In this document: positions 1 through 8,363 of the stretch, piece after piece | Layout: every line of letters begins with the position of its first letter | How positions within the stretch are numbered: the stretch's first letter is position 1 | Assembly: GCA_002314945.1 (NCBI GenBank) | Contig: DCHV01000013.1 | Coordinates: 15,248-60,056, forward strand | Source: Prevotellaceae bacterium UBA1743 | GTDB lineage: Bacteria; Bacteroidota; Bacteroidia; Bacteroidales; Bacteroidaceae | Direction: 5' to 3' | Length of the DNA stretch: 44,809 nt | Made by a program: the position numbers and the translations under genes | Notes under the pieces: generated by a model | What the model was told of the DNA's origin: nothing | What the model saw: only the letters and a program-made list of their open reading frames with translations | Databases searched by the model: none

Positions 1-2
1 GT

Positions 3-38
3 GAAGCCCAATTAAAAGTGAATTTTTGATTGGGCTTC
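3..38. terminator. Perfect 10-bp inverted repeat at window start
   Basis: Bases 3-12 (GAAGCCCAAT) pair perfectly with 29-38 (ATTGGGCTTC) around a 16-base loop. It could be the terminator of a gene left of the window or a leader hairpin for the following mannose gene. No clear T-tract follows on the plus strand, so the role is open. Confidence 0.4.
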
Positions 39-115
39 GTTGCCCAAAGTACTATTAAGCGAGTGAAATTCCAAAGTTCATTTCAGCTTCGTAGTGAAAA
101 AATTAGTGAACGAAA

Positions 116-147
116 TTTCACAAATCGTGTGAAAAATTGTAATTTTG
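116..147 (+). promoter_or_regulatory. Bacteroidetes-type promoter for the mannose-1-phosphate guanylyltransferase gene
   Basis: The -7 box TAATTTTG lies at 140-147 and fits TAnnTTTG. A near-consensus -33 box TTTC lies at 116-119 with a 20-base spacer. The ATG at 175 is 27 bases downstream. This argues against the in-frame TTG at 145 as start, since it lies inside the -7 box. Confidence 0.6.
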
Positions 148-174
148 CAAAATATTGGCAAAGATGAAAGAAAA

Positions 175-1236
175 ATGGCAAAGAACAACAATCATATTGT
201 GATAATGGCAGGAGGAATCGGTAGTCGTTTCTGGCCGATGAGTACTGTGGAATGCCCGAAGCAATTTGTGGATGTGTTGGGTTGTGGACGTACGCTCTTG
301 CAGATGACCTACGACCGTTTCAAGGGACTTGTCCCACCCGAGAATTTCTGGGTAATCACGTCGGTAGATTATGCAGACAAGGTACGTGAGCAATTACCAG
401 AAGTTGCCGAGGGAAATATATTGAAGGAACCCTGCCGCAGAAATACCGCTCCATGTATTGCTTACGTCAGTTGGCGCATCAAGGCTATCAACCCCAATGC
501 CAATATTGTCATTTCTCCCAGCGATGGACTGATTCTCAATACAGTTGAGTTCCGTCGTGTCATCCTTTCATCCTTGCAGTTTGCTGAGGAGACAGATTCT
601 ATCATCACACTGGGTATGAAGCCAAACCGTCCTGAGACTGGCTATGGCTATATTCAGGCCGATCTGACTTGCTCCACTGCCCGCAACAAGGAAATCTTCC
701 GTGTAGATAGTTTTAGGGAGAAGCCTGATTTGGCTACAGCTCAGAAGTATATTTCCAAGAGCAACTATTTCTGGAATGCCGGCATTTTCATCTGGAATGT
801 GAGTACTGTAGTGAATGCCTTCCGTATCTACCAGCCCAATATTTCCCAGATTTTCGAAGATTTGCTTCCCTATTATGGTACAGAGAAGGAGCAGGAACTG
901 GTCAACCAGCAATATCCGCTATGTGAAAAGATTTCAGTGGATTATGCTATCATGGAGAAGACCGAGGAAATCTTTGTCTTCCCTGTCGATTTCGGTTGGA
1001 GTGACTTGGGTACATGGGGCGCCTTGCATTCCATCTACCAGTTGGATGCCCAGGGGAATGCCATCATCGGACAGAATATCACCTTGGTGGAATCTGCCAA
1101 CTGTGTGGTATATTCCAATAGCGACAAGAAAATAATCCTCCAGGGCTTGGACGGCTATATCGTGGCAGAGAAAGACGGTGCCTTGCTGGTGTGCAAGCAG
1201 AGCGAAGAGCAACGACTGACCCAGTATGTGAAATAG
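175..1236 (+). CDS. manC: Mannose-1-phosphate guanylyltransferase
   Basis: Makes GDP-mannose from mannose 1-phosphate and GTP in the cytoplasm, feeding GDP-fucose, capsule and glycoprotein glycan synthesis. The 353-residue product opens with the nucleotidyltransferase signature MAGGIGSRFWP followed by CPKQF, and has the later family motifs FREKPD, NAGIFIWN and FGWSDLGTW. It covers only the guanylyltransferase part; the C-terminal phosphomannose isomerase domain of bifunctional enzymes (about 480 residues) is absent, which is normal for Bacteroidetes forms. ATG at 175 is preferred over an upstream in-frame TTG at 145 because the protein family begins close to the glycine-rich loop and the TTG overlaps the promoter. 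No co-directional partner is adjacent; the next unit has its own promoter. Confidence 0.93.
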   Translation: MAKNNNHIVIMAGGIGSRFWPMSTVECPKQFVDVLGCGRTLLQMTYDRFKGLVPPENFWVITSVDYADKVREQLPEVAEGNILKEPCRRNTAPCIAYVSWRIKAINPNANIVISPSDGLILNTVEFRRVILSSLQFAEETDSIITLGMKPNRPETGYGYIQADLTCSTARNKEIFRVDSFREKPDLATAQKYISKSNYFWNAGIFIWNVSTVVNAFRIYQPNISQIFEDLLPYYGTEKEQELVNQQYPLCEKISVDYAIMEKTEEIFVFPVDFGWSDLGTWGALHSIYQLDAQGNAIIGQNITLVESANCVVYSNSDKKIILQGLDGYIVAEKDGALLVCKQSEEQRLTQYVK

Positions 1237-1295
1237 GGTAGGTGATTACCTGTGATTGACAGCGTAGGAAAAAAAGGTACTTTTCTTATAAACTA

Positions 1296-1327
1296 TTTGT
1301 CTGTTACAGAAAGAAGGTATATTTTTG
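1296..1327 (+). promoter_or_regulatory. Strong promoter for the small peptide/DUF6169-like unit
   Basis: TTTG at 1296-1299 and TATTTTTG at 1320-1327 are separated by exactly 20 bases, a full match to the Bacteroidetes -33/-7 consensus. The start codon at 1371 lies 43 bases downstream. It shows that the genes from 1371 onward are transcribed independently of the mannose gene. Confidence 0.8.
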
Positions 1328-1370
1328 CAAAGTGATATTGAATACGTTTTATCCTTAACATTCTACAGAT

Positions 1371-1514
1371 ATGGGAACTTATACAACAGAAACAATCGTG
1401 ATTAAGGATCCATCACAGGAGTTGCTTAGTCTTATTGGTAAAATGCAGGAGCACAAGCGTAAACTTCGTGAAGAATTGTCATCTTCCGATTCATTGTTCA
1501 CTATTCAAGGATAA
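1371..1514 (+). CDS. Small 47-residue protein of unknown function
   Basis: Not recognised with certainty. The short frame begins at ATG 1371, just after a consensus promoter, and stops 11 bases before the next gene, so it looks like the first gene of a two-gene unit. The product is MGTYTTETIVIKDPSQELL at the N-terminus, then a predicted amphipathic helix rich in K, R, E and L (LIGKMQEHKRKLREEL), then a Ser-rich tail. A short beta strand plus helix at this size resembles small antitoxin-like partner proteins, but that is shape only. Support for coding comes from position, promoter, the sensible composition of the product and tight spacing to the next frame. Confidence 0.6.
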   Translation: MGTYTTETIVIKDPSQELLSLIGKMQEHKRKLREELSSSDSLFTIQG

Positions 1515-1525
1515 GGTATTCTATT

Positions 1526-2023
1526 ATGAGGATTACATTCAAGGTGGAATCTGCCGAAGGTGTGTACCTCGTTTCTTTATCAAGTGGCCAAGACGCTTTC
1601 TTCTCAAGCAATAATATTTCAGAAACTTTCAGCAAGAAAGTTGAAATCATTGAAGTAGATTTGAAGAGGGTGTCTGGAAATCTTCCTACATCCTTGCACA
1701 CATTGTCACTCATATCCGAAGGTATAGGTCGATATTTTATTTCAAACGACAAGGCGGTTCTTTACTATTATTGTGATGACCTTGCTGATGTACCCAAAAG
1801 TAATCGTAAGTCAGAGGTGTGGCCTCAGGAGTATCGTTCTCAGTTGTTCTCAATGATGTTCCAACGTTTTCTTATCAAACATGACATGGTAGATGTCATC
1901 GATCTTACCGTGATGATTGAACAAGGAGACAGACCTCTCTATATGCATCTAATAGCAAGGAAAGAACATTCAATTTTTATCGAAGAAATAAAACGCTATA
2001 TTATTGAAAATTATGGGAAATAA
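1526..2023 (+). CDS. DUF6169-like protein
   Basis: A 165-residue soluble protein without signal peptide or membrane segment. It begins with a beta-rich half (ITFKVESAEGVYLVSL). The core has LYYYCDD at about residues 87-93, then EYRSQLFSMMFQRF, and the tail is helical. The pattern of a strand ending in CD followed by R-x-x-LF-x-x-x-F resembles the Bacteroidetes family DUF6169, whose function is unknown; this is recognition by eye. It follows the 47-residue gene by 11 bases, so the two are probably co-translated. The gene is visibly more AT-rich than the mannose gene upstream. A toxin-antitoxin-like arrangement is possible but unproven. Confidence 0.6.
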   Translation: MRITFKVESAEGVYLVSLSSGQDAFFSSNNISETFSKKVEIIEVDLKRVSGNLPTSLHTLSLISEGIGRYFISNDKAVLYYYCDDLADVPKSNRKSEVWPQEYRSQLFSMMFQRFLIKHDMVDVIDLTVMIEQGDRPLYMHLIARKEHSIFIEEIKRYIIENYGK

Positions 2024-2066
2024 TCATTTTCATTTTTCCCTCCACCTCAAAATAAATGTCAAAACT

Positions 2067-2966
2067 ATGAACAGAAGATTTCTCAGTATCCTGCTGGCGA
2101 TGATGCAGGTTGTCGTGCCTCTCACGCTTCGTGCACAAGTAAATGCTGTACGTATCGGTAATCGTATAGATGTCACTATAGGCGACAAGTTCTTCACCAG
2201 TTATCGTTTTCAGGACGATGAGAAATATCCCTTCTTCTTTCCTGTCAACAGCCCTGTGTCGGGAGGCTCCGTCACTTCTATGCGCAATGGTATGTATCCC
2301 CATCACTCCTCTCTCTTCTTTGCCTGCGACCGTGTGAACGGAGGCAACTATTGGCAGGAGGGTTTGGAGCGTGGACGCATCGTGTCTTTGGGCGCACGTG
2401 TGCTGGAGACAGGTGGTGACAAGGCGGTTATTCTGGATGAGTGTATCTGGAAGCGTCCTGATGCAGAAGCCCCCATTCGCGATCGTAGGCTCATCACTAT
2501 CACTTCTCCATCGCAGAGCCTTTTCCAGTTGGACTTTGATATTGAGATGGATATGCTCATGGATGTAACCATCGAGAGAACCAACCATTCCCTCTTCTCT
2601 GCCCGCATAGCCGAGGATTTGACGGTAAAGCAAGGCGGCTGTATGGTGAATAGCAATGGCAATACAAGCGAGAAAGGTACTTTCGGTGATTCTGCTCCCT
2701 GGATGGATTGCTATGGCAAGCGTCAGACAGGTATTGAAGGCATAGCTATCCTGCAGCATCCTTCCAGCCGTTGGTATCCCAGCAAATGGTTTACTCGTGA
2801 TTATGGTTTCATGTCACCCACCCCTATCTGGTTTGTAGAAGATGGGGGAAAGACCGAACTGAAGAAAGGCGAGACCGTACACCTTCGCTATCGCGTGCTC
2901 GTACATGGAGGTACACCCGAAGAAGCAGGCATTTCCGCTCTCTTCGATGCTTTCTGTCAGGAGTGA
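2067..2966 (+). CDS. Secreted DUF6807 (PmoA-like) protein
   Basis: A 299-residue exported protein. Starting at ATG 2067 gives a clean signal peptide (MNRRFLSILLAMM...LRA, cleavage near AQ); the longer in-frame form from 2004 would overlap the previous gene and bury the signal. The mature part has the features of the DUF6807 beta-sandwich family, once labelled methane oxygenase PmoA: YPFFFPVNSP, then YPHHSSLFFACDRVNGGNYW with paired histidines, then DAPWMD-like SAPWMDCYG and HPSSRWYPSKWF. The family is common in Bacteroidetes glycan-use loci, where a sugar-related role is suspected; no reaction can be assigned here. The next gene downstream is a putative glycosidase on the same strand, across a 149-base gap with an 11-bp tandem repeat. 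Confidence 0.82.
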   Translation: MNRRFLSILLAMMQVVVPLTLRAQVNAVRIGNRIDVTIGDKFFTSYRFQDDEKYPFFFPVNSPVSGGSVTSMRNGMYPHHSSLFFACDRVNGGNYWQEGLERGRIVSLGARVLETGGDKAVILDECIWKRPDAEAPIRDRRLITITSPSQSLFQLDFDIEMDMLMDVTIERTNHSLFSARIAEDLTVKQGGCMVNSNGNTSEKGTFGDSAPWMDCYGKRQTGIEGIAILQHPSSRWYPSKWFTRDYGFMSPTPIWFVEDGGKTELKKGETVHLRYRVLVHGGTPEEAGISALFDAFCQE

Positions 2967-3019
2967 TTCTCCCGCTCTTCTCATATCTGTATATGTGTCA
3001 AAATTTATGCCTATTTTAG

Positions 3020-3063
3020 GGGTTCGTAATTCCTTCGGTAACCCTTCGATAGCCCTTCTAAAT
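3020..3063. repeat. 11-bp tandem repeat, family A copy 1
   Basis: Three 11-base units, TCCTTCGGTAA (3031-3041), CCCTTCGATAG (3042-3052) and CCCTTCTAAAT (3053-3063), with a degenerate unit at 3020-3030. The array sits between two exported-protein genes, ending 52 bases before the start at 3116. The same family recurs at 20358-20390. Confidence 0.75.
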
Positions 3064-3115
3064 GTGTTGCTTCTTGTTTTGTCCTGTTTTTTTACTGCAA
3101 ATCTATAAACTGAAA

Positions 3116-5110
3116 ATGCGAAAGAAAGTTATATTACTCTTTATGTTCTTGCTCGTTGTAGTACGAGGCAAGGCTGACGTGGTGAACATCAACGACTGGG
3201 TGATGGCTACAGATGGGTCGCAATACCCTTGGGTGACCGAGAAATACAGATGGGGTGCTGGACGTATGAAGGTGAATGGTACACTTGCCGAATATTCTCC
3301 GGATGTACCATTGGAGAACGGGTTGATAGTACGTGTTGCACAAAAGATAGTAGGGGATGACCTCATAGAGACCTACACCTTCAGCAACGAAGGGAGGGAA
3401 ACACTCCAGTTGTCGGACATAGAGGTGAACACTCCGCTGAATGACAATTATCCGAATGCTGAGACGTGCCTCGCGAACAGATTCCATGCACATATTTGGG
3501 CGGCTGGTACAGCTGGCTACGTAAATGCCATACGTATGGGCGCAAAGGCACCTCATCTTGGGCTCATGATGGTGAAAGGTGGCCTTGATGGGTATAGTAT
3601 TCACGAAAGGGGTGGAGCAAAGGGCTCTTCCAACTTCCGTGGTGTAATTGCGCTCAATATCACCCCCGATGGTATTCCTGGTCACAGTAGTATCACGCTC
3701 AGGAAAGGACAATCCTTCTCCTTTTCCTGGCGCCTGTTTGAGCATAAGGGATGGGAGGATTTCTATGCGAAGATGATAGAGCGTGGGGGCATGCAGGTAA
3801 ATGCCAAACGCTATGTGGGGAAATTGGGTAGCGTGCTTACCTACGAGGTGAAAACAAGCAAGGGAATCAAGACAAAGCAATATACCATCGACAGAGTGGG
3901 GGATATTCGTGTTCCCATCAAGTTTCGCAAAGGGGAGACATATATCGAATTGTTAGGTGTACGTGAGGGAATGGAGATTGCTACACGTCGTGCCGACTTT
4001 ATCCTAAATCATCAGATATACCATGCTGCAGAGGGGGACGAGGCTGGTATGAAACGTGACGGGGCGATTCTCCCATACGACAACGCAATCGAGAAGATTC
4101 ATTGCAACTGGGAGCAAGAGAACAATTGGAGTGATGCCAACGAGGGTCGCGAGCGCTTGGGATCTGCCACCTTTCTCGCTTATCTGGCTTATCAACAGAA
4201 AAAGGAAGGAAAGGAGGAGCATCTTACCCCTGTGCTCAGAAAGTATGCCTCGTTTGTGCGTACTCATCTGCAGGATGAGGATTTCCGCACATGGACAGAT
4301 GCAGACAAGGAGAATTCTCCCAGTGGCCAGAAAACACGTTTCTACAACTACCCTTGGGTCGCACATTTCTATTGTGTGATGGCAATGCTTACGGGAGAGA
4401 AGGAGTATGCCGAGTGGGCTTGTGGCACCATCCTCAAGTGTTATGCCCACGGAGGATATAAGTTCTATTATATCGATATGCCTGTGACGGAGAGTGTTAC
4501 CATTGCCGAACAGATGTGTTCGAAGGAAATGGCCGACCAACTCTTGGCTGAGTATTGCAAACAGGCAGAGGCGTACATGGCTACAGGGCTGAATTTCCCC
4601 AAGCAGGAAGTGAACTACGAACAGAGCATCGTGGCTCCCTCGGTCAGTTTCCTATGCGAACTTGCCTTGGTGCTGAAATCAAGACAGCCGTCTCATCCTC
4701 TCCTGCCAGAGATTATCTCATACGTAAAGGAGACTATGCCTGTGGTAGAAGCTTTCGGAGGACAACAACCTTCCAGTCACCTCAACGATATCAGCATACG
4801 TCACTGGGATGGTTTCTGGTTTGGTCGTCCACAGCAATGGGGAGACACTTTCCCCCATTATTGGAGTTGTGTTACAGGTGAATGTTTCATGTATTTCGGT
4901 CGTCTGACGGGTGATGAGGACTATGAACGTCGGGCGGTAAATATTCTATGGGGCAATATGAGTCTGTTCACAGACGATGGTAGGGGAGGTGCGGCCTTCA
5001 TCTATCCAACCCGTGTAAATGAAAAGGCGTGCCATGGCTTGAATCCCTTTGCCAACGATCAGGACAATGCTTTGATGTATCTGATGAAGTGGATAGATGA
5101 ATTGGAATGA
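3116..5110 (+). CDS. Secreted six-hairpin glycosidase-like protein (possibly GH154)
   Basis: A 664-residue exported protein; ATG 3116 gives the signal peptide MRKKVILLFMFLLVVVRGKA. Residues about 20-300 look like an N-terminal beta-sandwich region. The remainder resembles an (alpha/alpha)6 barrel of the six-hairpin glycosidase superfamily: NWEQENNWSDANEGRER, FYNYPWVAHFYCVMAML, and near the C-terminus RHWDGFWFGRPQQWGDTFPHYWS, in which Asp, Glu-like acid and aromatic residues cluster as in sugar-binding clefts. The last motif resembles Bacteroides beta-glucuronidase-type proteins of family GH154, but I hold that loosely. It could act periplasmically with the DUF6807 protein upstream. It converges with the TPR gene on the minus strand, with only 17 bases between the two stops and no visible terminator. 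Confidence 0.7.
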   Translation: MRKKVILLFMFLLVVVRGKADVVNINDWVMATDGSQYPWVTEKYRWGAGRMKVNGTLAEYSPDVPLENGLIVRVAQKIVGDDLIETYTFSNEGRETLQLSDIEVNTPLNDNYPNAETCLANRFHAHIWAAGTAGYVNAIRMGAKAPHLGLMMVKGGLDGYSIHERGGAKGSSNFRGVIALNITPDGIPGHSSITLRKGQSFSFSWRLFEHKGWEDFYAKMIERGGMQVNAKRYVGKLGSVLTYEVKTSKGIKTKQYTIDRVGDIRVPIKFRKGETYIELLGVREGMEIATRRADFILNHQIYHAAEGDEAGMKRDGAILPYDNAIEKIHCNWEQENNWSDANEGRERLGSATFLAYLAYQQKKEGKEEHLTPVLRKYASFVRTHLQDEDFRTWTDADKENSPSGQKTRFYNYPWVAHFYCVMAMLTGEKEYAEWACGTILKCYAHGGYKFYYIDMPVTESVTIAEQMCSKEMADQLLAEYCKQAEAYMATGLNFPKQEVNYEQSIVAPSVSFLCELALVLKSRQPSHPLLPEIISYVKETMPVVEAFGGQQPSSHLNDISIRHWDGFWFGRPQQWGDTFPHYWSCVTGECFMYFGRLTGDEDYERRAVNILWGNMSLFTDDGRGGAAFIYPTRVNEKACHGLNPFANDQDNALMYLMKWIDELE

Positions 5111-5127
5111 GATGAGACCACGCTCGC

Positions 5128-6579
5128 TCATTCTTCAGGGTATCTGCCATACACATCGTGATAGGCATAGAGGTAGTATTCCTCTGGTTCTACGTTAGGA
5201 TATATTGTGCCAAATAATTCCTTGGTCGTCTGACGGTTGGCGCCTGGAGCGGCTTTCAGAAAGGATAGAAAATTCTCTGTGTCTTGTAATTGATAATAGC
5301 AGATGGCAAGATAAGGGATGGTTTCTGATACAGATTCTGGGTGCTCACATTGTTCCATCACCGTCAGAAGGATTTGTGTGGCCTTTTGGTACATCGCCTG
5401 CTCCTCGTAGGCAATACCAACCTGCATGAGCGTGTAGAAGCGGTCTTCGCTCACGTCTATTGCATTCTGGAAGGCTTGGACAGCTTCCTCATTTTTTCCG
5501 TTCTCCAGATAGATTTGGCCGAGTAGGGTGTAGTAGTCTTGTTCCCCTTTCTTTCCATCGTCCATATTCCTGGCTTTCTTTAGTGTAATGAGGGCTTGTG
5601 TTAGCAAGTGCAGTTTGCCTTCGAGAAACGCCTGTTGGTAGTAGATGTGAAGTTGCTCCTGTGCCATCTCCCCACTCACCTCGTTTGCATTGAGTAGCAT
5701 CTCGTGTGCTTCCTGATACCGCTCCATCTCAGATAGGCAAACAGCATCGAGGTACATGGCTGTGTCATCATCCTGATGCGCTTTCAGATATTGCTGGTAA
5801 TGATCGTGTGCCATTTGCAGCATATTCAAGTGGAAATAGCAGTTGGCCTTGATGAGAAGGGCGCGTGGATTGTCCCGCTCGATAGTGAGTGCGTATTCGG
5901 CTGTGTCAATTGCCTCGGCAAACTGTTCTGTAGCACCTTGCGATTCGGCCAGCATATTCCAGTAGGTGACGTTGTAGGGGTCGTCGTCTATCAGTTGGTT
6001 GAGTAGGGGAATAGCTTCCTCGTACTTGTTCTGGCATACGAGGATGTCTGCCAGGAGGCTGTTTGTCTTAGGGAATTTGGGATACTCCTTCTGTAGCCGC
6101 TTTGCTATCGTTTGGGCTTTGTCCCACAATGCATAGTCGAAGAAGATGTCTGCACTATCATAGAGGAAATAGGCTCTCTCCTCTTCTATTTGTTCGTATC
6201 TTTTCATCAGATACTCGTATGCATCCTCATCCCTCTGCTCGCGAATCATCAGTTCTGCATTTAGGAAGAGGACTTCCTGGTCGTTCTGATCTATGATGTT
6301 GTCGCAGATGCGATGCGCCTCCTCCATGCGGTCGTGGAACATGTGCTGGCGTGCCATGAAGATTTGTGGATCCACGCTATCTGGATGCAACTGCATGGCC
6401 AGAAGGGCTGCTTTGTCGGCATCCTCCTCCTGGCCATGCATCATATAGTATTCAGCTATGTCTGTCAGGTCATCAGCTTCCAAATAGACGGGCTCTTCCG
6501 CCTTCTTGGCTTCCTCGTATTGCTGAAGGATACGCTTGAAAGCTTTGTCTTCGTAATAGGAGAAATCCTCGTCCCGCAT
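5128..6579 (-). CDS. TPR-repeat protein, translationally coupled to glnS
   Basis: A 483-residue soluble protein built almost entirely of tetratricopeptide repeats, with typical pairs such as EEAIPLLNQLIDDDPYNVTYWNMLAE, EAIDTAEYALTIERDNPRALLIKANCYF and EEAVQAFQNAIDVSEDRFYTLMQVGIAY. It has no signal peptide and an acidic N-terminus. Its ATG overlaps the stop of glnS as TGATG, a classic coupling arrangement; an in-frame GTG one codon upstream also exists. TPR proteins act as protein-interaction scaffolds, and no partner can be named. The C-terminus ends in a Tyr-rich YYLYAYHDVYGRYPEE. It converges with the glycosidase gene at 5110. Confidence 0.85.
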   Translation of the reverse strand: MRDEDFSYYEDKAFKRILQQYEEAKKAEEPVYLEADDLTDIAEYYMMHGQEEDADKAALLAMQLHPDSVDPQIFMARQHMFHDRMEEAHRICDNIIDQNDQEVLFLNAELMIREQRDEDAYEYLMKRYEQIEEERAYFLYDSADIFFDYALWDKAQTIAKRLQKEYPKFPKTNSLLADILVCQNKYEEAIPLLNQLIDDDPYNVTYWNMLAESQGATEQFAEAIDTAEYALTIERDNPRALLIKANCYFHLNMLQMAHDHYQQYLKAHQDDDTAMYLDAVCLSEMERYQEAHEMLLNANEVSGEMAQEQLHIYYQQAFLEGKLHLLTQALITLKKARNMDDGKKGEQDYYTLLGQIYLENGKNEEAVQAFQNAIDVSEDRFYTLMQVGIAYEEQAMYQKATQILLTVMEQCEHPESVSETIPYLAICYYQLQDTENFLSFLKAAPGANRQTTKELFGTIYPNVEPEEYYLYAYHDVYGRYPEE

Positions 6580-8327
6580 CACTTGCTCTTGGCCCAGGTA
6601 TCCTTCAGACCTACTGTCTTGTTGAAGATCAGATGGTCGGGAGTACTTTCAGTGTCAATGTTGAAATATCCGATACGTTGGAATTGCAGATAGGAGAGGG
6701 TCGGCAGTTCCTTTACATACTCTTCGATGTAGCATTCAGTCTTCACCTGTAGGCTATCTGGATTGATCATCTGTCGCATAGCCGTGATAGCGTCACACCC
6801 TTGCTCGTCGCGTATTGCTGCCATCTCATCACGTGGGTTCTCCACTTTCCACAGGCGGTCATACATGCGTACCTCGGCTTTCAGCGCGTGATCACAACTT
6901 ACCCAATGAAGCGTCTTACCCTTTATCTTGCGGTCGGCACCAGGCATTCCGCTCTTACTTTCTGGATCGTAGGTGCAGTAGATTTCATCCACTATGCCAT
7001 TCTCGTCCTTGTGGCAACCGGTACATTCTACGATGTATGCGTTCTTCAGTCGTACCTCCTTGCCAGGAGCCATACGCATGAATTTCTTCTCTGCCTCTTC
7101 CATGAAGTCGTCGCGCTCAATCCATATCTCGCGGCTGAAGGTGACGCTATGCGTTCCATCTGCTTCGTTCTCAGGATTGTTGATGGCTGTTAGCTGCTCG
7201 GTTTGTCCCTCGGGATAGTTGGTGATGACTACCTTGACAGGATCCAGTACAGCACTCACACGGATGGCGCGACTGTTCAGGTCCTCGCGTAAGGCACTCT
7301 CCATCAACGCCATCTCATTGAGCGCATCGTAGGTGGTGTAGCCAATTTTGTCGATAAACTTGATGATACTCTCGGGACTGTAGCCACGACGGCGGAATCC
7401 GCAGATAGTCGGCATACGTGGATCATCCCATCCGCTCACCAAACCTTCCTTGACAAGTGCAAGAAGGTTGCGCTTGCTCATCAGAGTGTAACTCAGGTTT
7501 AGCTTGTTGAATTCGGTTTGACGTGGGCGATTATCCTCGATATTTTCTGTCTCACCCTTGTATTCCTTCATCCAGTTGACAAACAGATCGTAGAGGGGGC
7601 GGTGTTCCACAAACTCCAGGGTGCAGAGGCTGTGTGTCACACCCTCCAGGTAATCACTCTGTCCGTGTGTGAAATCGTACATAGGATAAGCATTCCACTT
7701 ATTGCCAGTACGGATGTGAGGAATGTTCATCACACGATACATCAATGGGTCGCGGAAGAGCATGTTCGGGTGAGCCATGTCTATTTTGGCTCTCAGAACG
7801 AGGGTGCCAGGGACAGCCTCTCCGCTGTTCATAAATTCGAACAATCGCAGGTTCTCCTCAATAGGGCGGTCACGGAAGGGACTGTTGGTACCAGGTTTTG
7901 TGGTGGTACCTTTCTGCTGGGCAATCACCTCAGCACTTTGTTCGTCGATATAGGCGCGACCTTGCTTGATAAGCCATACGGCAAAGTCCCACAACTCCTG
8001 GAAATAGTCACTGGCATAGAATACATTATCCCATTGGAATCCAAGCCATTGAATATCATGTTCTATGCTCTCGATATACTCTGTATCCTCCTTCGTGGGG
8101 TTTGTGTCGTCAAATCGTAGGTTGCATGTGCCTCCATACTGTTTGGCTATGCCGAAGTCCAACGCAATGGCTTTGGCATGTCCGATATGTAGGTAGCCGT
8201 TAGGCTCAGGTGGAAAGCGTGTCTGTACTTTTCCTCCATTTTTTCCATCGGCCAAATCCTTCTCCACTTTCTGTTCTATGAAGTTGAGGCTTTTCTTTTC
8301 CGAAGTCTCCATCTCAATGTTTGCCAT
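6579..8327 (-). CDS. glnS: Glutaminyl-tRNA synthetase
   Basis: Charges tRNA-Gln with glutamine in the cytoplasm. The 582-residue class I synthetase has FPPEPNGYLHIGHAKAI with HIGH at residues 47-50, the RFDDTNP motif near 71-77 and the KMSKS-equivalent LMSKR at 282-286. Length is close to the usual 550-580. The C-terminal anticodon-binding beta-barrels follow (SRAIRVSAVLDPVKVVITNYPEG). The start ATG is at 8327, 36 bases after the end of the heparinase-like gene, so both may share a transcript; the stop overlaps the TPR start. I saw no T-box-like leader. Confidence 0.96.
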   Translation of the reverse strand: MANIEMETSEKKSLNFIEQKVEKDLADGKNGGKVQTRFPPEPNGYLHIGHAKAIALDFGIAKQYGGTCNLRFDDTNPTKEDTEYIESIEHDIQWLGFQWDNVFYASDYFQELWDFAVWLIKQGRAYIDEQSAEVIAQQKGTTTKPGTNSPFRDRPIEENLRLFEFMNSGEAVPGTLVLRAKIDMAHPNMLFRDPLMYRVMNIPHIRTGNKWNAYPMYDFTHGQSDYLEGVTHSLCTLEFVEHRPLYDLFVNWMKEYKGETENIEDNRPRQTEFNKLNLSYTLMSKRNLLALVKEGLVSGWDDPRMPTICGFRRRGYSPESIIKFIDKIGYTTYDALNEMALMESALREDLNSRAIRVSAVLDPVKVVITNYPEGQTEQLTAINNPENEADGTHSVTFSREIWIERDDFMEEAEKKFMRMAPGKEVRLKNAYIVECTGCHKDENGIVDEIYCTYDPESKSGMPGADRKIKGKTLHWVSCDHALKAEVRMYDRLWKVENPRDEMAAIRDEQGCDAITAMRQMINPDSLQVKTECYIEEYVKELPTLSYLQFQRIGYFNIDTESTPDHLIFNKTVGLKDTWAKSK

Positions 8328-8363
8328 AGTTGTCTTGATTTTGGATTGAAAATATTATGTGTC

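Noticed and set aside
2001..2759. 252-codon minus-strand frame
   Set aside because: It is antisense to the DUF6807 gene, with no recognisable protein features.
3134..3880. 248-codon minus-strand frame inside the six-hairpin glycosidase gene
   Set aside because: It is opposite a gene with a signal peptide and coherent protein sequence; its own translation is Cys/His/Ile-rich and domainless.
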